From Pseudomonadota bacterium (GTDB lineage Bacteria; Pseudomonadota; Alphaproteobacteria; Sphingomonadales; Sphingomonadaceae), in NCBI GenBank assembly GCA_023417515.1, contig JAEZFL010000058.1:5187-69186 (forward strand): a stretch of 64,000 bases of DNA. The letters run 5' to 3'. Below, one piece after another: positions 58,846 to 64,000 of this stretch; the first letter of the stretch is position 1; each line of letters begins with the position of its first letter. The notes beneath the pieces were generated by a model, which saw only the letters and a program-made list of their open reading frames with translations, made no database searches and was not told the DNA's origin. A program made the position numbers and the translations under genes.

Positions 58846-59382
58846 ATGTCCCGCTGGTACATCATCCACGCTTATTCGGGCTTCGAGAACAAGGTCCGCG
58901 ACGCGATCCTGTCCGAGGCCAACCGGCTCGCGCTCACCCCGCTGGTCGAGGCAGTCGAGGTCCCGACCGAGAAGATCACCGAGGTCCGCCGCGGCAAGAA
59001 GGTGACGTCGGACCGCAAGTTCTTCCCGGGCTATGTGCTGGCCAAGCTCAGCATGACCGACGACGTCTATCACCTGATCAAGAACACGCCGAAGGTGACC
59101 GGCTTCCTCGGCTCGAGCGGCAAGCCGCAGCCGATCAGCGACGCCGAGGCGAACCGCATCCTCAACACCAAGGAGGAGGCCGCCGCCGCGCCCAAGACCA
59201 GGATCAACGTCGATTATGAGATCGGCGACCAGGTCAAGGTTCTCGAGGGTCCGTTCGCGAGCTTCAACGGAGTCGTCGAGGAGCTCGACTTCGACCGCAG
59301 CCGGGTCAAGGTCAGCGTCTCCATCTTCGGCCGCGCCACCCCGGTCGAGCTCGAGTTCGAGCAGGTCGAACGAATGAAGTGA
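58846..59382 (+). CDS. nusG: Transcription termination/antitermination factor NusG
   Basis: 178 residues. RWYIIHAYSGFENKVRDAI starts the NGN domain; FFPGYVLAKLSM and VTGFLG follow; the KOW domain is GDQVKVLEGPFASFNGVVEEL. It binds RNA polymerase and Rho or S10. It follows secE. A family 4 repeat lies after the stop. Confidence 0.97.
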   Translation: MSRWYIIHAYSGFENKVRDAILSEANRLALTPLVEAVEVPTEKITEVRRGKKVTSDRKFFPGYVLAKLSMTDDVYHLIKNTPKVTGFLGSSGKPQPISDAEANRILNTKEEAAAAPKTRINVDYEIGDQVKVLEGPFASFNGVVEELDFDRSRVKVSVSIFGRATPVELEFEQVERMK

Positions 59383-59439
59383 GCCGAGGCGCCCGAGCCT
59401 AAGACGTCGCGATCGCCGTCTTAGGCAAGGACCAGCGCC

Positions 59440-59515
59440 CGGCCGGCCAGCCTGCGTCCGGAGCGAAGCCGGAGGACGACAGGCCTGACGTTACGGGACT
59501 TGCTCCCGTGACGCC
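59440..59515. repeat. Family 4 repeat, copy 2, between convergent genes
   Basis: Shares GGCCGGCCAGCCTGC and the terminal hairpin GTTACGGGA-CTTGC-TCCCGTGAC (59490-59512), where one stem pair is G-T. It lies between nusG and the PAS gene, which meet end to end. Confidence 0.75.
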
Positions 59516-59527
59516 CCCCTCCCTCGC

Positions 59528-59983
59528 TCAAATCGCCAGCTTCACCCCGTGGAGCCGCACCACCTGGCGGCCGTCGCAGACCGGCATTGCGATCAGCCGC
59601 ATCCAGCGCGCGTCGCCCCGTGCAGGCCTGAGCTCGGCGTCGAGCGTGAATCCGCGCCGGTGCCTGATCGCGTAGGCGCGCAGGCGCTCCATCGCCGCCC
59701 CCGAGCTCTCGGCATAAAGCTCGACCACGTCGCGTCGGCGCACCCGGGCGCCGCGCGGCAGGCCGAAAATGTCGTACACCGCGTCCGACCAGGTGAGGGA
59801 ATTGTCGGCGAGGTCGCATTCCCACAGGCCGATGCCTTGCGCCGCCCACTCCTCGGGCAACGGCCCCGCGGACAGGATTGGCCCCGATGCCGGCCAGGCG
59901 AAGGCATGGCCGAGCTCGAACCGCCGCTCGCGCTCGAACAGCGGCCAGCTATGGTGAAGCGGCAAAGGCTCGGTCGGCTTCAA
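59528..59983 (-). CDS. PAS-domain protein
   Basis: 151 residues from a TTG start (59983); no ATG/GTG is nearby. The PAS fold can be traced: GIGLWECDLADNSLTWSDAVYDIFGLPRGARV, then helix DVVELYAESSGAAMERLRAYAI and a beta sheet RRGFTLDAELRPARGDARWMRLIAMPV. It has no output domain. Such lone PAS proteins in sphingomonads may act as regulators or phosphorelay partners. Start uncertain. Confidence 0.72.
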   Translation of the reverse strand: MKPTEPLPLHHSWPLFERERRFELGHAFAWPASGPILSAGPLPEEWAAQGIGLWECDLADNSLTWSDAVYDIFGLPRGARVRRRDVVELYAESSGAAMERLRAYAIRHRRGFTLDAELRPARGDARWMRLIAMPVCDGRQVVRLHGVKLAI

Positions 59984-60044
59984 GTCGCCATGGTCCCCCG
60001 GTATCGGGCTTTCCTAACCGGCGCTGCTTAAGAAAGCGGAACCG

Positions 60045-60683
60045 TCAGGCGACCAGTGCCACCCCTGCCCGCGCGAATTCGGCCTCGGCGGCGTCCGCCG
60101 TCGTCCCGCCGCCCTCGGCAGGCATGGCGATCGCCCGGGTGAGCGGCTTCACCACCACGGCCTCGAACCCGAGCCGCCGCGCGTCGAGCGCCGACCATGC
60201 GACGCAGAAATCATAAGCGAGGCCGACGAGGACGCAGCGCTTCACGCCTTTCTCGCGCAAATAGCCGGCAAGGCCGGTCGGCGTCGTCTTGTCGTTCTCG
60301 AAAAAGGCCGAATAGGAATCGATGTCCGGGTTCGTGCCCTTGCGCAGGATGAGCTGGGCACGCTCGACGGTTCCGGCGATGTCGGCATGAAAGCCGGCCC
60401 CCGCGCTGCCCTGCACGCAATGGTCCGGCCACAGGACCTGGGTTCCGTAAGCCAGCTCGGCCGTCCCGAACGGCTCCCGGCCCTGATGGCTGCTGGCGAA
60501 CGACTTGTGCCCGCGCGGGTGCCAGTCCTGCGTGATCACGACGAGGTCGAAGCGCTCGGCCAGCTCCGCGATCCCGCCCATGATTTCGTCGCCGCCGGCC
60601 ACGGCCAGGGCGCCGCCGGGGCAGAAATCCAGTTGCGGGTCGATGACGATCAGCGCGTCGCCAGCGCGGGCCTCGATATCCAT
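60045..60683 (-). CDS. pncA: Nicotinamidase/pyrazinamidase
   Basis: 212 residues. It hydrolyses nicotinamide to nicotinate. Catalytic Asp15 (IDPQLDF), Lys115 (LRKGTNPD), Cys160 (LAYDFCV) and metal residues Asp53/His55/His59 in QDWHPRGH are present. It follows pncB by 10 nt on the minus strand, giving an NAD salvage pair. Confidence 0.95.
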   Translation of the reverse strand: MDIEARAGDALIVIDPQLDFCPGGALAVAGGDEIMGGIAELAERFDLVVITQDWHPRGHKSFASSHQGREPFGTAELAYGTQVLWPDHCVQGSAGAGFHADIAGTVERAQLILRKGTNPDIDSYSAFFENDKTTPTGLAGYLREKGVKRCVLVGLAYDFCVAWSALDARRLGFEAVVVKPLTRAIAMPAEGGGTTADAAEAEFARAGVALVA

Positions 60684-60693
60684 GCCTCTCCCC

Positions 60694-62046
60694 TTACACC
60701 GTCACCGGCACGTTCTTCACCCCTTCGGTGCCGAACACCGCGCGATAGGCGGCGATCTCGCCCGCCGGCCCGATCGCTTTCTCGTAATTGTCGCTGAGCT
60801 TGACCGCGCTCTGGCCGTTCACCGCAGTCACCTTGCACACCAAAGAGATGGGCCGCATCACGTCGGACCCGCGCGGGTGGCAGCCGATGAAGTCGTTGGT
60901 GAGGTTGGTTCCCCATCCGAAGCCCATCTGCACCCGCCCGTCGAAATGGCGGTGGATGGCGAGGATGTCCGTGCCGTTGGCCGGCGCTCCGTCCAGAGCC
61001 ACGTCGAGCCCGTCGGAGAAGATTATCAGCCGCGAGTCCGCGACCTCCCGATCCGACAGCCCGGTCCGCTTCCAGAAGGCGATCAGCTCCTCGCCCGCCT
61101 CGAACGGGTCCTTCGAATCCGGCCGCGCCCCGGTCCACTGGGCGACGAAGGGCGGCGCGTCGCGCAGGAACTGGGTCGTTCCGAACGTGTCGGGCAGGAA
61201 GACCAGCAGATTGCCGCGATACTCGCTCTGCCACTGGGCGAGCATGTCATATTGCGACTGCTTCAGCGCCGCCGCATCGCCCGGCCGCCGCTGCCGCGCC
61301 AGAGCCGCCATCACCATCGGCAGCTCGTGGGCGTTGGTGCCCTTGGCCTCGAGCCCGTGCTTCATCGCCATGAAGATGTTCGACGTGCCGGTGAAGCGGT
61401 CGCCGAGAAGCTCGGCCGCGGTCAGGATGCAATGCTCCTGCCACAGGAAGCCGTGCCTCCGCCTCGTCCCGAAATCGGTGAGGTTGAGGCCCGGCAGTCC
61501 CTTAAGCCGCTCGAGCTTGGCGTAGAGCTTCACCTTGGCCCGCGCATAGAGGATGTCGAGCTCGGACCGGCTCATGTCCCGCATGATCGCCCGCGAGCGA
61601 AGCTCGCTGAGGATTGCGAGCGCCGGGATCTCCCACATCGACGTCTGCCACCAGGGCCCGTCGAAGCGCAGGTCGAGCTGGCCGTCGGCGCCGAGGCTCA
61701 GTTCATAGCCCGGCAGCCGGAAGTCCTTGAGCGCGTCGAGATAGGCCGGCTTGAAGATTCCGCTCTGCCCGTAGAAGCTCTGCCCGCGCAGGTGGATGAT
61801 CTCCGAGCCCGTCAGGCTCAGCGTTCGTGCATGGTCGAGCTGCTCGCGCACCGCGCCGAGATCGAGCTGGCTGCCCAATTTGACCAGCCGGGTGCGGTTG
61901 GTGATCGCCCAGGCGACTCGCTCGTCGGGATAATGCTCCCAGATGAATTGCTGCATCAGCAGCTTGTAGAAATCGTTGTCGAGCAGCGACCGAACGATCG
62001 GGTCGAACGGGAAGGTCTGGTTCCAGGCGCGCGTCGCGAAGTCCAT
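60694..62046 (-). CDS. pncB: Nicotinate phosphoribosyltransferase
   Basis: 450 residues from ATG 62046 (GTG 62082 adds 12). It makes nicotinate mononucleotide for NAD. DNDFYKLLMQQFIW, the active-site ETRAIMRDM-like ELRSRAIMRDMSR, GTSNIFMAMKHGLEAKGTNAHE and FGWGTNLTNDF are the family marks. Next to pncA in one operon. Confidence 0.95.
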   Translation of the reverse strand: MDFATRAWNQTFPFDPIVRSLLDNDFYKLLMQQFIWEHYPDERVAWAITNRTRLVKLGSQLDLGAVREQLDHARTLSLTGSEIIHLRGQSFYGQSGIFKPAYLDALKDFRLPGYELSLGADGQLDLRFDGPWWQTSMWEIPALAILSELRSRAIMRDMSRSELDILYARAKVKLYAKLERLKGLPGLNLTDFGTRRRHGFLWQEHCILTAAELLGDRFTGTSNIFMAMKHGLEAKGTNAHELPMVMAALARQRRPGDAAALKQSQYDMLAQWQSEYRGNLLVFLPDTFGTTQFLRDAPPFVAQWTGARPDSKDPFEAGEELIAFWKRTGLSDREVADSRLIIFSDGLDVALDGAPANGTDILAIHRHFDGRVQMGFGWGTNLTNDFIGCHPRGSDVMRPISLVCKVTAVNGQSAVKLSDNYEKAIGPAGEIAAYRAVFGTEGVKNVPVTV

Positions 62047-62229
62047 GCGCGCCCCGGTAGCAGGCCCGCGCGGCTTCGGCACCTCCCCCTCGCCGCGCGC
62101 CTGGTCGAAAGCCCGCCCGGCTTCGCCGAAATCCGCTCCGCGACCCCCTCCGCCGGCCCCTAGAATGGCGTCCGTCCCGTGAGGCTCACGGGCGCGTCAG
62201 GCTTACCCTTCAGCACTTGGGAGGTTCGC

Positions 62230-62631
62230 ATGAGAAGCAAGATCGCATCCGCGGCCGTCTGTCTGGCCGCATTTTCGGGCGGGGCCGCAGCCGCTGCTCA
62301 ACCGGTGCCGGAAACCGTGGTCACCGGCGAGATTCAGCGCGCGCCCGCGCTTCGCTATGGCGAGGAGCTGGTCAGCGCCACCGTTCGCTACGGGGATCTC
62401 GACCTCGCCAGCCCGGCCGGGGTGGAGGCTCTCCACGGCCGGGTCTATCGCGCCGCGACGCGGCTGTGCATCGAGCCGGGACTTCAGACGCTCGACTGGC
62501 GGCGGGCCGGGCTCGCCTGCCGTGACGGCGCCATCGCCGGCGCCCAGGACCAGGTCGCGCTCGCGATCGCGGATTACGGCAATCCCAACCGCCTCGCCTC
62601 CGCGTCCCTGGTCATCCGCGTCGCCCGGTGA
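62230..62631 (+). CDS. UrcA-family exported protein
   Basis: 133 residues. Signal peptide ends near residue 23 (AAAAA), and the UrcA pattern SATVRYGDLDLASPAGVEALHGRVYRAATRLC follows, with a second Cys in GLACRDGAI, perhaps a disulfide. The family is frequent in Sphingomonadales and unknown in function. ATG 62230 has an excellent GGGAGG ribosome binding site. It stops before a family 4 repeat. Confidence 0.87.
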   Translation: MRSKIASAAVCLAAFSGGAAAAAQPVPETVVTGEIQRAPALRYGEELVSATVRYGDLDLASPAGVEALHGRVYRAATRLCIEPGLQTLDWRRAGLACRDGAIAGAQDQVALAIADYGNPNRLASASLVIRVAR

Positions 62632-62670
62632 TGAGCCGCCGGCTCAAGGGGTCAGCTGCCGACCCCGCCG

Positions 62671-62802
62671 GAGCGCCCGCGCGCAGCGACGCCGGCTGCA
62701 GCGCAGCCGCCGGAGCAGCGCGTAGAGAGCGCGCAGGCCGGCCAGCGGGGCGGCCAGGGGCCGAACCCGTCTGACGTCACGCGATTCACTCGCGTGACGG
62801 CC
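62671..62802. repeat. Family 4 repeat, copy 3, between convergent genes
   Basis: Begins AGCGCCCGCGCG, has GCAGCGCGTAGAGAGCGCG and GGCCGGCCAGC, and ends in GTCACGCGA-TTCAC-TCGCGTGAC (62776-62798). Compared with copy 1, a G-C pair is changed to C-G on both arms, which keeps the stem. It lies between the UrcA gene and the HTH-protein gene, which converge. Confidence 0.8.
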
Positions 62803-62810
62803 ACCGAACC

Positions 62811-63728
62811 TCACGAACGCCCCCTTCCCTTCTTCCCCCTAACCCGCAACGCCTCCGGCACCTCCTCACCCGGAAGGAACCAGTTGCCCGACCGCTCATA
62901 TTCGTCGGCCCGCGCCGCCGCCCGCTCCCGCCGGAGCGAGTCCAGCCGCCGCCGCTCCTGCTCGCCGGTCCACCAGATCTGCCGCTCGAGCTGGATCTCC
63001 GCGCTGCTCAGCGGCCCGCGCCGCTTGCGCGTCGCGTAGCGGCCGAATTCGTCGCCGAGCGCCTGGCGCCGCCCGTGAAGCTCCAGCAGCATCATCGTCT
63101 GCTCGAACGTCATCGCCGGAAGCGGGCCAAGCTCCTCCTCGTGCCACAGATCGTCGGCGCCGTCCCCGCACCGCGAGGCGAGCGCGCGTGCGACAAGCGC
63201 CGTCTCCAGCCGGTCGGTCGCGACGCCCAGCGCCTTGTCCATCTCCGCCTTGAACACGGGGTTGCGCGCCCGCCGCGCATAGATGTTCCTGGTCGCCACC
63301 CCCACCGCCTCGGCCGCCATGGCGATATTGCCGCACGTCGCAAGCGCGCGAAGAAAGGCCTGCTCGGCGCGAAACCCGATCCCGCCCGCCTTCGCCCGCC
63401 GAAGCTGAAGCCGCCCGTCCCTGAGCCGCGTCACCGCCGGCTCCCCGCCTGCGGTCTTAAACCGAGCCGGAGCATCGGCGCTGTCCGGCCACCGCCCCTT
63501 CCCCGCCCGGGCCGCCCGAGCCGGATCCGCCCGCATCGCCGCCTGGGCAGCGGTCAGCGCCGCATCCCACTCGGCGGCAAAGGCGCCATGAGTCGTCCGC
63601 CGCGCATAGAGCGTCTGGGTCCGCAGGCCACACTCCCGAGCCGCGAGCATGACATTCCCGGTCTCGGCGAGAAGGCGGAGGAAAGCGGCGTTCTCGCGCG
63701 CCTGGCGGCGGTTGAAGGGACGGGCCAT
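62811..63728 (-). CDS. Duplicated HTH protein, phage terminase small subunit-like
   Basis: 305 residues. Two matching helix-turn-helix modules: about 8-62 (FLRLLAETGNVMLAARECG then TQTLYARRTTHGAFAAEW) and about 122-180 (FLRALATCGNIAMAAEAVG then TRNIYARRARNPVFKAEM). The module is like the DNA-binding end of phage terminase small subunits. The rest is Arg-rich and charged. No other phage genes are near. Likely DNA-binding; function unknown. Confidence 0.65.
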   Translation of the reverse strand: MARPFNRRQARENAAFLRLLAETGNVMLAARECGLRTQTLYARRTTHGAFAAEWDAALTAAQAAMRADPARAARAGKGRWPDSADAPARFKTAGGEPAVTRLRDGRLQLRRAKAGGIGFRAEQAFLRALATCGNIAMAAEAVGVATRNIYARRARNPVFKAEMDKALGVATDRLETALVARALASRCGDGADDLWHEEELGPLPAMTFEQTMMLLELHGRRQALGDEFGRYATRKRRGPLSSAEIQLERQIWWTGEQERRRLDSLRRERAAARADEYERSGNWFLPGEEVPEALRVRGKKGRGRS

Positions 63729-63850
63729 CGCCGGAATTCGAGCAGCCGAAATCCTATTTAGCAAGGAGCAAGGCGGCCCTCATCCGGTGCGGCGGACCGC
63801 GTAGCGTTAATTCACTGCCCCCGTCCGATCTTACACACCTTGACACTCAA

Positions 63851-63879
63851 TTAGGTCTTTCTAAATTAGCTGCATCTAA
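63851..63879. promoter_or_regulatory. Twin TTAG-N6-CTAA operator upstream of the ArsR gene
   Basis: TTAG-GTCTTT-CTAA (63851-63864) and TTAG-CTGCAT-CTAA (63866-63879): two palindromes 15 nt apart, just before the ribosome binding site of an ArsR gene. ArsR regulators bind such palindromes to repress themselves; inference. Confidence 0.6.
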
Positions 63880-63890
63880 TGGAGAATGTG

Positions 63891-64000
63891 ATGCAGCCTG
63901 ATCTCGTCAACCAGTTCAGCCGGCATGCCGCCGAGGCGGTCGGATTGCTGAAAGCGTTGGCCAGCGAGCCGCGCCTGCTCGTGCTCTGCTATCTTGCCGA
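63891..64000 (+). CDS. ArsR-family transcriptional regulator (N-terminal part)
   Basis: The gene runs off the right edge; 36 residues are visible, starting MQPDLVNQFSRHAAEAVGLL and going on with KALASEPRLLVLCYLA, the first helix of an ArsR winged helix. ATG 63891 is chosen because GGAG lies 6 nt upstream; an ATG at 63879 would start inside the operator. The signal it senses cannot be read here. Confidence 0.8.
   Translation, partial: MQPDLVNQFSRHAAEAVGLLKALASEPRLLVLCYLA

Noticed and set aside
62811..63728. A prophage border suggested by the terminase-like gene
   Set aside because: No integrase, capsid, portal or lysis genes and no attachment-site repeats are visible nearby.

Overview
The window reads as chromosomal DNA of a high-GC alphaproteobacterium of the order Sphingomonadales (Sphingomonas-like). 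Supporting signs are a GcrA cell-cycle regulator, an UrcA-family protein, an NDUFA12-type complex I subunit, a Rieske/cytochrome b/cytochrome c1 operon, adrenodoxin-type ferredoxin, an aroQ-accB-accC-aat-DUF2155-NDUFA12 block and many short palindromic repeats in gene borders. Genus is an inference; no 16S is present.

Layout: 1-4.3 kb holds the tail of a PhoD-like phosphatase, a MaoC hydratase, a Tyr/Gly-rich lipoprotein and the petABC (bc1) operon. 4.7-6.4 kb has trmL and a VapBC-like antitoxin/PIN toxin pair with its own palindrome. 6.5-21.4 kb is mixed housekeeping: a TonB-dependent receptor, hemF, lipB, small lipoproteins, queE/queC, hslO, a ParD antitoxin broken by an in-frame stop, a prolyl aminopeptidase, argD, an ABC-2 permease and gcrA.

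21.5-27.8 kb is the most unusual stretch. A nucleotidyltransferase, a TPR-sulfotransferase, a PqqD-HprK kinase fusion, a 61-residue peptide, a radical SAM/SPASM-like enzyme and a PhyH-type dioxygenase sit together. I read it as a candidate ribosomal-peptide modification locus with a Ser/Thr-rich C-terminal tail on the peptide as a possible kinase target; this is inference.

28.1-46 kb: parE, a beta-lactamase-fold hydrolase, apaG/recO, a FemAB/deacetylase envelope cluster, and a four-gene operon (two cysteine desulfurases, ferredoxin, class A beta-lactamase) in which each gene overlaps the next by 4 nt. One desulfurase carries a palindromic repeat inserted in frame. Then an alpha/beta hydrolase, SCP2 protein, ThDP enzyme and a PAS-GGDEF-EAL-PilZ protein.

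46.3-64 kb: CsbD, erythromycin esterase-like protein, pcm, thiSG, aroQ, accBC, arsC-like, aat, DUF2155, NDUFA12, a double cold-shock protein, recX, a fatty acyl-AMP ligase, tRNA-Trp, secE-nusG, pncAB, an UrcA protein, a terminase-small-subunit-like protein and the start of an ArsR regulator behind a twin TTAG-N6-CTAA operator. At least four families of palindromic repeats punctuate the window; two copies seem to supply ribosome binding sites, one lies inside a gene, and one family sits only between convergent genes.
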